The position numbers and the translations under genes were made by a program. This document shows, in pieces, positions 26,676-34,397 of a stretch of DNA of 64,000 bases. Below the pieces are notes generated by a model, which did no database searches, was not told the origin of the DNA, and saw only the letters and a list, made by a program, of their open reading frames with translations. This DNA is from Pseudoclavibacter sp. AY1F1 (GTDB lineage: Bacteria; Actinomycetota; Actinomycetes; Actinomycetales; Microbacteriaceae): positions 62,001 to 126,000 of the forward strand of contig NZ_PSTQ01000009.1 in the NCBI RefSeq assembly GCF_002931075.1, read 5' to 3'. The number at the start of each line of letters is the position of its first letter. Position 1 is the first letter of the stretch.

Positions 26676-27305
26676 GTGCCCGATCAGCCCTACCACCACG
26701 GTGACTTGCGCCGCACGCTCCTGGAAGCCGCCGCCGCGAGCATCGAATCCGACGGTGTCGATGCGCTGTCCTTGCGCCAACTCGCCCGCGAAGCCGGGGT
26801 CAGCCACGCCGCGCCCAGCCGCCACTTCCGCGACAAGCAAGCACTCCTCGACGCACTCGCAGAAGACGGATTCCGTCGCATGGCGGCCACACTCGAGCAG
26901 GCCGCGACAATCGAGACCAAGACACAAGAGGGCGCCCGCGCCGCGTTCGACGCCATCTCGCGCGCCTACGTCGAATTCGCTCTCGCTCAGCCAACGCTCC
27001 TCGCGATGATGTTCGGATTGAAGCATGCGCCGGATGCGAAACAAGAGCTCATCCGGGCTGGCCATGCATCGATGGAGATCACGCTGCGTCTCGTCGTGGA
27101 GGCACAGTCGATTGGCGCGATCGCTCCCGGTGATCCGCAGCGCATTGCGCTCGTCGCATTCGCGACACTCCACGGGATAGCCACACTCGCATCCGGTGAC
27201 CTGCTCGACGGCGTCCCATCCGACGATCTCCTCGTGGAAGCAAGCGATCTCCTCTGGCGAGGCATGCGCACGAAGCTGCTGGCAGGCCCTGAGCTGACTC
27301 CCTAG
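26676..27305 (+). CDS. TetR-family regulator
   Basis: Repressor of 209 residues with a GTG start. PDQPYHHGDLRRTLLEAAAA at the N-terminus and the helix-turn-helix LSLRQLAREAGVSHAAPSRH are characteristic of the HGDL group of TetR proteins; the C-terminus has the TetR_C_13-like pattern. It probably represses the divergent SDR gene through the palindrome at 26606. Confidence 0.9.
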   Translation: MPDQPYHHGDLRRTLLEAAAASIESDGVDALSLRQLAREAGVSHAAPSRHFRDKQALLDALAEDGFRRMAATLEQAATIETKTQEGARAAFDAISRAYVEFALAQPTLLAMMFGLKHAPDAKQELIRAGHASMEITLRLVVEAQSIGAIAPGDPQRIALVAFATLHGIATLASGDLLDGVPSDDLLVEASDLLWRGMRTKLLAGPELTP

Positions 27306-27374
27306 CCCAAGTTCGCGGTTGTGGCAGGCGCGAAACGCGGACAGAGCCCCGGCGCCGCTGAAACCGTGACATCA

Positions 27375-27392
27375 GTCATGTTCGAGCATGAC
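27375..27392. promoter_or_regulatory. Inverted repeat before the hydrolase-kinase operon
   Basis: GTCATG-TTCGAG-CATGAC, a perfect six-base inverted repeat with a six-base centre that is itself nearly symmetrical, 89 bases before the hydrolase start. A candidate site for the operon's own response regulator. Confidence 0.4.
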
Positions 27393-27480
27393 AAGAGGGC
27401 ACTACTGCCGAACGCGGTCATGCACTGGACTCGAAGGACCACAACGGGGCACGACGCCCCCTTCTCGAGACGAGCCGCGC

Positions 27481-28425
27481 ATGCGTAAACCCCTGAAGGT
27501 CTTCCTTCTCACTGTCACCGCCATCTTGGCGCTCCCAGCCCTCACCCTCGCGACCACCTCGATCGCGAACGCCGTGATCTCGACCCGCGAGATCGCGGAG
27601 ATCCGTCCGTACGGGCAGCTCGTTCCGGTCGATGGCAAGCAGATGAACGTCGTCGAGAGCGGTGCGGGCGAGCAGACGATCGTGCTGCTCCCCGGCCTCG
27701 GCACAGCTGCACCCGGGCTCGACTTCCAACCGCTCATCGCGGAGCTCGACGACGCCTACCGGGTCATCACGGTCGAGCCGTTCGGTACTGGGCTGAGTAA
27801 CCAGACAGACGCCCCTCGCACCACAGAGAACATCGTTCGCGAGGTGCACGAGGCGCTGCAGCACCTCGAGGTCGACCGATACGTGCTGATGGGCCACTCG
27901 ATTGCCGGCATCTACGCCCTCGAGTACAGCGCCACGTACGCGGACGAACTCGTCGCCTTCATCGGAATCGACAGCAGCGTGCCCGATCAGCCCGGCTGGG
28001 ATGAGCCGATTCCCACTGAGGGGCTCGTCGAGCTGCGCGACCTGGGCATCCTCAGGGCCCTGTCTGCTATCTCCGGGGATCCGACCGCGGGCCTCCCCTA
28101 CGACGACGAGACCAAGAAGCAGATGCAACGGCTCACGACCAGGAACTCCACGGCTCCCACGATGCTCGACGAGATGACCAACGCGCCCAGCAATTTCGCG
28201 TCGGTGAGTGGCACGACGTTCACCCCAACCCTCCCCGTCCTGCTGTTCGTGGTGGCGGAAGACTCCGACGTCTCCGGCTGGCTTGAACTGCACGAGCAGC
28301 AGGCGTCGAGCGTCGAACGCGGTGAAGTCATCACCCTTGAAGGAGAGCACTACCTGCACCACACGAAGTCGCCCGAGATCGCGCGAGACACCGCCCGGTT
28401 CCTGGACTCGATCTCTGCAGGCTGA
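27481..28425 (+). CDS. Membrane-anchored alpha/beta hydrolase
   Basis: Hydrolase of 314 residues with an N-terminal signal anchor (KVFLLTVTAILALPALTLAT). Oxyanion loop PGLGT, nucleophile elbow GHSIAGIYAL, and the catalytic His in EGEHYLHH are visible; the acid is probably the Asp in VAEDSDV. The catalytic domain should face outward. It is followed five bases later by a histidine kinase and response regulator, so it may modify an envelope lipid or signal that the kinase reads. ATG 27481 is the first codon that gives a clean signal anchor. Confidence 0.85.
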   Translation: MRKPLKVFLLTVTAILALPALTLATTSIANAVISTREIAEIRPYGQLVPVDGKQMNVVESGAGEQTIVLLPGLGTAAPGLDFQPLIAELDDAYRVITVEPFGTGLSNQTDAPRTTENIVREVHEALQHLEVDRYVLMGHSIAGIYALEYSATYADELVAFIGIDSSVPDQPGWDEPIPTEGLVELRDLGILRALSAISGDPTAGLPYDDETKKQMQRLTTRNSTAPTMLDEMTNAPSNFASVSGTTFTPTLPVLLFVVAEDSDVSGWLELHEQQASSVERGEVITLEGEHYLHHTKSPEIARDTARFLDSISAG

Positions 28426-28430
28426 CCGGC

Positions 28431-29645
28431 ATGACGGATGGCAGGTTCCGTGGGCCCCGAGCCGCCGCCGATCTCCGGTGGATGCGCGGCTCGACCGCGG
28501 TCACACTGTGGGCGCTTGTCATCATCGGCTGCTTCCTGCAGTTCACCTTCGGACTGGACGGCGCCCCAGAGCCCCGCAGGATCGCGCTGATCATCGCGAG
28601 TGCCGCATCCGCCATCTTGGCGATCGCCGTCATTCCGATGCTGCTGCGCCCCGACTTCCGAGCATCAGCGCGCCACCCGATCTTCGTCGCCCTCATCAGC
28701 CTGTGCGTCGCAACTTGGGCGCTGGCGCTGATTCCACCGTTCGCGGGATGGGGCTGGGCGTTCCTCTTCGCGATTGCCGGCGGGATGCTGAGCTGCGTTG
28801 TCCCCCTCTGGTGGCGGGTCGGAGTGCTCGCGCTGACGCTCGCGGCGCTGGCGCTCGGGTTCACGTCCGCGGGCCCGCTCCCGGCCCCGACGGACGGAGT
28901 CTCCGCGATCTCGGACGCCGCTTCCACGTTCGTCGTCGTCGGCACGCTCGCCCTGATGACCGTCATGCCCCTGAGCGCGGTCTGGGTCTTCAGAGTTGTT
29001 CTGCGCCTCGAAGAGGCGAGGCGGATGGCCTCCGATCTGGCGGTAGCCACGGAGCGCCTCAGGTTCGCCACCGATCTGCACGACATCCAAGGCCACCACC
29101 TGCAGGTCATCGCGTTGAAGAGCGAACTCGCCGAGCGCCGGCTTCTCGCCGATGAACCGGGTCTCGCGGCAGACGAGCTCGCGGCGATTCGAAGCATCGC
29201 GAAGGCCGCACTTGAAGACACCCGTGCCGTCGTCAACAACTACCGCACGGTCACCGTGGCCGTCGAAGCGCGCAACGCTGCGGCCGTCCTGCGCTCGGCG
29301 GGCATCGCCTGCCAGGCGAACCTGGATGCGCCCGAACTCACAACGCCCCTCGGCGCGGTCTTCGCTCTCGCGATTCGTGAGAGCGCCACGAACATCCTGC
29401 GACACAGCAAGGCAACCGAAGCGTCCCTCGAACTCGTGAGGCTCGACACGGGCGGCTATCGCCTCACCGTCACGAATAACGGGGCCGGCACGTTGCGGGC
29501 AACAGGCACCGGGATCGCCGGAATCACCGAACGAGTCGGAACCTGGAACGGAACGGTCACGACGAGCCGGCACAACGACACCTTCACCCTGGTCGTCTGC
29601 ATCCCGACACCCACCGAACCGCACCGATCGGACACGAAGCGATGA
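28431..29645 (+). CDS. DesK-like sensor histidine kinase
   Basis: Kinase of 404 residues. Five to six membrane helices occupy residues 20-185; HisKA_3 reads DLHDIQGHHLQVIALKSELA with the phosphorylated His at 217; the ATPase domain has IRESATNILRHSKA and GTGIAGITERVGTW. DesK-type kinases often sense membrane fluidity or lipid-related cues, which would fit the preceding membrane hydrolase; that link is inference. ATGA overlap with the regulator. Confidence 0.92.
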   Translation: MTDGRFRGPRAAADLRWMRGSTAVTLWALVIIGCFLQFTFGLDGAPEPRRIALIIASAASAILAIAVIPMLLRPDFRASARHPIFVALISLCVATWALALIPPFAGWGWAFLFAIAGGMLSCVVPLWWRVGVLALTLAALALGFTSAGPLPAPTDGVSAISDAASTFVVVGTLALMTVMPLSAVWVFRVVLRLEEARRMASDLAVATERLRFATDLHDIQGHHLQVIALKSELAERRLLADEPGLAADELAAIRSIAKAALEDTRAVVNNYRTVTVAVEARNAAAVLRSAGIACQANLDAPELTTPLGAVFALAIRESATNILRHSKATEASLELVRLDTGGYRLTVTNNGAGTLRATGTGIAGITERVGTWNGTVTTSRHNDTFTLVVCIPTPTEPHRSDTKR

Positions 29646-30244
29646 TACGAATCCTGATCGCCGACGACGAGGAGCTCATCCGCGGTGCCCTTGTCGCCCT
29701 CCTCTCACTGGAAGGCGACATCGAGGTGGTCGCCGACGTCAGCAACGGTCGCGCCGCCGTGGCAGCAGGCACCCTCCATCACCCGGACATCGCCCTCCTC
29801 GACCTTGAGATGCCGGAGCTGGATGGGATCGAAGCCGCCGTAGAGCTGCATGCTGCTCGGGCATGCCAGACGATCATCGTCACGAGGCACGCCCGCCCTG
29901 GCACCCTGAAGCGGGCGCTCACCGCGCACGTGCGGGGCTTCGTTCCGAAATCGACACCGGCCTCAGAACTCGCCAGCATCATCAGGGCCGTCGCGTCTGG
30001 CGAACGCTACATCGACGCGCAGCTCGCCGCCGCAGCGCTCACCGAGGAGGAAAGCCCGCTCACGGCACGCGAAGCCGACGTGCTCCGCCTGACTCGCGAC
30101 GGCCTGCCCACGAAGCACATCGCGAAGACGCTCGGACTCGCACACGGGACGGTGCGCAACCACCTCTCAACCGCCATGGCGAAACTGCACGCGGAATCCC
30201 GAATCACCGCCGCAGCGATCGCCCGCGACAGTGGATGGATCTGA
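29642..30244 (+). CDS. DesR-like response regulator
   Basis: Regulator of 200 residues. Acidic pair in IADDEE, phosphoacceptor Asp in IALLDLEMPELDG, Thr in TIIVTRHA and Lys in FVPKST, then a LuxR helix-turn-helix (TAREADVLRLTRDG, GLAHGTVRNHLSTAMAKL). The short length and sequence match DesR-like regulators paired with DesK-like kinases. Third gene of the hydrolase operon. Confidence 0.93.
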   Translation: MIRILIADDEELIRGALVALLSLEGDIEVVADVSNGRAAVAAGTLHHPDIALLDLEMPELDGIEAAVELHAARACQTIIVTRHARPGTLKRALTAHVRGFVPKSTPASELASIIRAVASGERYIDAQLAAAALTEEESPLTAREADVLRLTRDGLPTKHIAKTLGLAHGTVRNHLSTAMAKLHAESRITAAAIARDSGWI

Positions 30245-30269
30245 CCTGGCAGACTCGACGTCAGCTACG

Positions 30270-30791
30270 TCAGCTACGTCGCCGGTGGCGGTCGACGGCG
30301 TCGTTGTTCCCGCACCGCGGTGAGCAGTACCGGCGTGTTGCGTTCCTGCCGACGTCGACGAACACCTGCTCGCATCCACCTCGGGCGCAGGCCCCGAGCC
30401 GCACGCCGCGCGACTCGGTGAGGAAGATCGCCAGCCCACCGGCTGTGACCGCCCGGACCCGCGCCAGCAGATTGTCGCTCTCGGGAGCGAAGTGCAGGTG
30501 CGGGTCGAGGCCGTCATGGGTGGTCAGATAGACACCCCGGGACGCACCTATCTCGAGAAGCGCGTTGACTTTCTCGCAGCGCGCCCGGGCATCCAGGCCC
30601 TCGAATACCCCGCGCAGGTGCATCGCCCAGTCGAGCAGCTCTCCCACGAAGCTCGGGAGTGCATCCCGACCGCGGATCTCGTGCCGCTCGAACGCCTCAC
30701 CGATGCGCTCCGCCGGGTCACCGCTCGACGCCGCGTTGACCAGGTCGGCCGCGAGCAGCACGCCGGTCATGTTGTCATGGTTGAACTGCAT
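30270..30791 (-). CDS. CGNR zinc-finger protein
   Basis: Protein of 173 residues. The N-terminal two thirds is the helical ABATE-type domain, and the C-terminal zinc finger reads GACARGGCEQVFVDVGRNAT then RRYCSPRCGN, with the usual CGNR present as CGNN. Proteins of this class are stress-linked DNA-binding regulators in actinobacteria. It is divergent from the AEC carrier gene, a plausible target. Confidence 0.88.
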   Translation of the reverse strand: MQFNHDNMTGVLLAADLVNAASSGDPAERIGEAFERHEIRGRDALPSFVGELLDWAMHLRGVFEGLDARARCEKVNALLEIGASRGVYLTTHDGLDPHLHFAPESDNLLARVRAVTAGGLAIFLTESRGVRLGACARGGCEQVFVDVGRNATRRYCSPRCGNNDAVDRHRRRS

Positions 30792-30828
30792 TGACCTATT
30801 GCATCACGGTGGGTACGTGGGAATCATC

Positions 30829-31743
30829 ATGACTGCGATCGTGCCCGTGCTGCTGACATTGATCGGCGGCGCGGTGCTGAAGCGAACCCTGCTGAGGTCG
30901 GGCGCTTTCTGGAGTGGCCTCGAACAACTCACGTACTACGTGCTCGGGCCGGCCCTCTTCATCACCTCGATCGGGAACGCCGACCTCGGCACCATCGACG
31001 TCGGCCCGCTCCTGCTGACGACGACCGCCCCGATCATCGCCGCAACGGGTGTGCTCGTCGCGGCGCGGCCCACACTCAGATCCTCCGGACCGGCCCTCGG
31101 ATCGATGGTGCAGGGCGCCATCCGCATCAACACCTACATCGGCCTGGTCGTCATCAACGCGCTGCACGGTGAGCTCGGAATCGCCACGTTCGCGATCGCC
31201 TGCGCAATCTCGGTGCCAGTCGTCAACCTTCTCTGCGTCTCGACCCTCACGATCTACGGCGCCCACGATGAGGCCCGGCCAAGACCGAAGCTCTTGCGAG
31301 AGATCGCCAAGAATCCGCTCATCCTCAGCTGCCTCGTCGGCCTTGCCCTGAGCATCACGAACTTTGAGTTGCCGACCGCGATCACGAGCACCCTCGACCT
31401 GGCAGCGTCGTCCGCCTTGCTCTGCGGCACCCTCATCGCCGGCGCCAGCATCAGCTTCACCTGGAGGAAACGAGACCTCATCGAGGTGACCGTCCCGACA
31501 CTCATCAAGCTCGCGGCGCTGCCGCTCGCAGCGGCCAGCCTGGCTATCGCGCTCGGCGCGGATCAGCTGACACTCCACACCATCGTCGTCCTGACGGCCG
31601 TCCCCACCGCCCCTTCGGCCACCATCCTCTCCGCGAAACTCGGCGGAGACACCCGACTCATGGCGACCATCATCGGCGTGCAGACACTGCTGTCGACGTT
31701 GTCTATGCCGCTCATGCTCGATGTGGCGTCACGCTTGGCGTGA
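30829..31743 (+). CDS. AEC-family transporter
   Basis: Auxin-efflux-carrier-family membrane protein of about 304 residues with ten hydrophobic segments (TAIVPVLLTLIGGAVLKRTL at the start; NPLILSCLVGLALSITNFEL in the middle; TAVPTAPSATILSAKLGGD near the end). Bacterial members move malate, malonate or other organic anions. An in-frame GTG twelve bases upstream is an alternative start. Divergent from the CGNR regulator. Confidence 0.88.
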   Translation: MTAIVPVLLTLIGGAVLKRTLLRSGAFWSGLEQLTYYVLGPALFITSIGNADLGTIDVGPLLLTTTAPIIAATGVLVAARPTLRSSGPALGSMVQGAIRINTYIGLVVINALHGELGIATFAIACAISVPVVNLLCVSTLTIYGAHDEARPRPKLLREIAKNPLILSCLVGLALSITNFELPTAITSTLDLAASSALLCGTLIAGASISFTWRKRDLIEVTVPTLIKLAALPLAAASLAIALGADQLTLHTIVVLTAVPTAPSATILSAKLGGDTRLMATIIGVQTLLSTLSMPLMLDVASRLA

Positions 31744-31860
31744 CGGCCTCGCCTCTCCGCCTGATTTCTCCGCGAGACGACCTGCAATCCACACACCCAC
31801 GACGGCGAGCGCGAGCGCGGCCCCGGTCGGGCGGCGTCGATCGCGCCACAAGGCCCCCAC
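31729..31860 (-). CDS. Possible 43-residue membrane peptide
   Basis: A GTG-initiated frame with one hydrophobic helix (GAALALAVVGVWIAGRLA) flanked by a basic N-side (LWRDRRRPT) and a polar tail. GAGAGG is one base before the start. It lies antisense in the gap after the AEC gene, overlapping its last codons. The protein-like helix pattern supports it, but it could be chance. Confidence 0.25.
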   Translation of the reverse strand: MGALWRDRRRPTGAALALAVVGVWIAGRLAEKSGGEARPSRQA

Positions 31861-31927
31861 GCCTCTCACCCCACCGAGCCTGACTGCTATAGTTTCCATG
31901 ACGGAATACAAACCGAGAGGTGGATCA

Positions 31928-32914
31928 ATGACGATGACAACCCCCGCCCCCCGCAAGCGCATCGCAGTCACAGCTGGAGACCCCGGCGGAGTTGGCCCCG
32001 AGCTGCTTGCCCGCGCAATTGCACGACGAGCGAACGGGGAGGGTGACAACCTTGTTGTTTTCGCAGCGGAAGACGAGCTTCGTCGTGGCTTCGAGCAAGC
32101 CGACCTCCGCGAGTCGATGGACGAGCTCCTGGCAGCCGATGGCGTGGAGGTCCGCCCGCTGTCCGACTTCCCGTCGACTCCCGTCGGTGAGGTGCATGGC
32201 GACTCCGGTCGCTGGGCGCTGACCGCGCTCCGTGCCGCTCTCGACGCGATCGAGTGCCAGGACGCCGATGCCCTCGTCTTCGGTCCGCTCAACAAGGCCT
32301 CCCTCCACGCTTCCGGCATGCAGGAGTACGACGAGATGCGCTGGTTCGAGGGCCAGATGCAGACCGAAAGCGAGGTCTCCGAATTGAACGCCTCCGCAGG
32401 GTTGTGGACGTCGCGGGTGACCTCACACGTGCCGCTGCGCGCGGTTGCGGACCTGATCACCGAAGAACGAATCATCGCAGTCACCCGCCTGCTCTCCGAG
32501 CAGATGAGCGCTGCGGGCTACACGAACCCGAAGCTCGCCGTCTGCGCGTTGAATCCGCACGGCGGTGAGAACGGGAGCTTCGGCACCGAGGAGATCGACA
32601 TCATCGCGCCCGCCGTGAAAGCGGCGGCGGCTCAGGGCCTGAACGTCGAAGGTCCGTTCCCTGCAGACACCCTCTTTGTGACGGCGAAGCGACGGGGCTA
32701 CCAGGGCATCGTGACGATGTTCCACGACCAGGGCCAGCTGGCGCTCAAGGCGATGGGGTTCGCGGGAGGCGTGACGGTGGAAGCAGGGCTCGGCATCGCG
32801 ATCGCCACACCTGCGCACGGCACGGCGTTCGACATCGTGGGCACGGGACAGGCCGACACCGCCTCGATGTTCAACGCCCTCGACATCGCGGGCCGCCTGA
32901 CCGACGCCTCGTGA
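31928..32914 (+). CDS. pdxA: PdxA-family dehydrogenase with altered substrate loop
   Basis: NAD-dependent 4-hydroxythreonine-4-phosphate dehydrogenase family, 328 residues. Conserved: GDPGGVGPE near the start, FGPLNK, and the three metal-binding histidines at 167 (TSHVPL), 211 (NPHGGE) and 266 (HDQG). The substrate-phosphate loop GHTE of biosynthetic PdxA is replaced by EYDEM at 133-137. Actinobacteria usually make vitamin B6 by PdxST, so a catabolic PdxA2-like role is more likely. ATG at 31928 has AGAGGTGG five bases upstream; a TATAGT box lies at about 31887. A GTGA overlap leads to a small frame. Confidence 0.85.
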   Translation: MTMTTPAPRKRIAVTAGDPGGVGPELLARAIARRANGEGDNLVVFAAEDELRRGFEQADLRESMDELLAADGVEVRPLSDFPSTPVGEVHGDSGRWALTALRAALDAIECQDADALVFGPLNKASLHASGMQEYDEMRWFEGQMQTESEVSELNASAGLWTSRVTSHVPLRAVADLITEERIIAVTRLLSEQMSAAGYTNPKLAVCALNPHGGENGSFGTEEIDIIAPAVKAAAAQGLNVEGPFPADTLFVTAKRRGYQGIVTMFHDQGQLALKAMGFAGGVTVEAGLGIAIATPAHGTAFDIVGTGQADTASMFNALDIAGRLTDAS

Positions 32915-33093
32915 CGGTGGTCGCACTGACGAGGTCCGTCGTCACTGAGGTGATGCGCGCCGGCATCGTGTGGCAACCCGTCTACGAAATTGCCCGCGCG
33001 CCACTCGCCCTCGTGCCGGGAAACATCGGAGATGTCGGTGGCCTCGTCGATGCCGTGCGGGGCATCTCCTACCAGCGGTCATCCGCGGAGTAG
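32911..33093 (+). CDS. 60-residue protein coupled to the PdxA-family gene
   Basis: GTG start overlapping the PdxA-family TGA as GTGA. The sequence (VVALTRSVVTEVMRAGIVWQ, then ARAPLALVPGNIGDVGGLVD) looks protein-like, with alternating hydrophobic strands, but I do not recognise it. Its end overlaps the convergent ROK gene by 25 bases, so it may be a truncated remnant of a larger partner gene. Tight coupling argues that it is translated. Confidence 0.45.
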   Translation: MTVVALTRSVVTEVMRAGIVWQPVYEIARAPLALVPGNIGDVGGLVDAVRGISYQRSSAE

Positions 33094-34229
33094 CGCTCGA
33101 TCATCTCCCAGATCGCGACGGATGCGGCGCCGCGCGCCCAATCGCTCATGGTGGTGGGCACGATCTCCGTGTCGAGTTCCGTGCTCCACGACGGCCGCGA
33201 CTCGGCGATAGCTTCGTGCATCGCCGCCGCTCCGACCTTCGCGATCGCGATGCCCTCGCCAGAGAGGATGAAGCGTGTGACGTACGACATGGTGGCGATG
33301 CTGGCGATGAACCTGCCGAGGTAGGAAGCCGCCTCGGTCACTACGAGGAGCGCTCCCTGATCACCGGCTTGCGCCAGCTCGATGGCTTCGTCGAAGGAGA
33401 GCAGCCGCCCACATGCCGCGGAGGCGGCGATGGCGACATTGGTCGAAGCCAGGTACGCGAGCGCGCTCCCTCGCGGCCCCTCCGGAACTGTCGGTCCCGA
33501 CGGATTCAGGATCAGCATGCTGGGTGACGGCGATGCCGCGTCGAGCTGCCTGACGACGTCACCATTGATGACGAGCCCGCATCCCACGCCCACGCCCACA
33601 GTCACCAGCGCGAAGCGCTCGCTGTCTCGATCGGCCGAGAAGAGATGCTGGGCGACAGTCAGAGCGGTCACGTCATTTTCGACGATCACCGGGAGTCCGG
33701 ATTCCTCGGAGAGCCGCTGCCCCAGCGGCACGCTGCGCCAGCCGAGACTGCGCGAGAGCACGACGCTCGAGTTGTCGTCGGTGTGTCCGCCGAGCGAGAC
33801 GCCGACGCTGTGCACCGGTTCCCCCTGGGACAGACGAGCGATCACAGCGGCCGCGACGCGGATGACATCGTCCGGGGTCGACGAGGGCAGGGGCTGATCC
33901 ACTCGCGCGAGGATGGACGCCCGGGCGTCCGTCAGCACGCCATGGACAGCATCGACGGCCACTTTCACGCCGATGAACCGCAACGACGGGGACACATCGA
34001 GTGGGCGCACGAGGCGGCCATGCACTGGATCAGCAACGGCGTCAGCCTCGACGAGGAGGCCCTGCTCGATGAGTGGCCTTGCCAGGCGGGTCATGCTCGC
34101 CGGCGAGAGCCCGAGGCGTCGAGCCACGTCGCTCCGGGAGATCGGCCCATGCAGGACAACCGCGCGGGCAACGGCCCGCGCCGTGTCGATGGTCTGCGTC
34201 CCGGTCTCAATGATCGCCATGACGTTCAT
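33069..34229 (-). CDS. ROK-family repressor of the alpha-galactoside operon, zinc motif missing
   Basis: NagC/XylR-like regulator, 386 residues. An N-terminal helix-turn-helix (ISRSDVARRLGLSPASMTRL) precedes a ROK sugar-kinase-like domain with VGVGVGCGLVINGDVV. In place of the usual zinc-binding CXCGXXGCXE only NPSGPTVPEGPRGSALA is present, with no cysteine, so the domain has lost its zinc site. It is divergent from the alpha-galactosidase operon, with an NagC-like palindrome over that promoter. It probably binds a galactoside or its product. Confidence 0.88.
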   Translation of the reverse strand: MNVMAIIETGTQTIDTARAVARAVVLHGPISRSDVARRLGLSPASMTRLARPLIEQGLLVEADAVADPVHGRLVRPLDVSPSLRFIGVKVAVDAVHGVLTDARASILARVDQPLPSSTPDDVIRVAAAVIARLSQGEPVHSVGVSLGGHTDDNSSVVLSRSLGWRSVPLGQRLSEESGLPVIVENDVTALTVAQHLFSADRDSERFALVTVGVGVGCGLVINGDVVRQLDAASPSPSMLILNPSGPTVPEGPRGSALAYLASTNVAIAASAACGRLLSFDEAIELAQAGDQGALLVVTEAASYLGRFIASIATMSYVTRFILSGEGIAIAKVGAAAMHEAIAESRPSWSTELDTEIVPTTMSDWARGAASVAIWEMIERYSADDRW

Positions 34230-34346
34230 CGTACCGCTCCACCATTCCGAGCTGAAACATAAAACCTCAACATTGCTACCGCTGCAGTAGGTAGAGCAGC
34301 CTCATTCATGCCCAGAGGGCGTCAAACCAGGGTTGTGCGGAGCGAA

Positions 34347-34375
34347 TTGACCAGAGTGTTTATTGTTGCAATAAT
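34347..34375 (+). promoter_or_regulatory. Promoter and ROK operator of the alpha-galactoside operon
   Basis: TTGACC (34347-34352), a 17-base spacer and AATAAT (34370-34375) form a good promoter. The palindrome TTATTG-TTG-CAATAA (34360-34374) sits across the spacer and -10 box. It resembles NagC/Mlc sites, so the divergent ROK protein would block polymerase directly. Confidence 0.65.
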
Positions 34376-34397
34376 CATGGCTACCCCCTGAAAGGCA

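Noticed and set aside
30796-31578. Long antisense open frame across the AEC gene
   Set aside because: The sequence is Arg/Asp/Gly-biased third-position shadow of a GC-rich gene with no family similarity.
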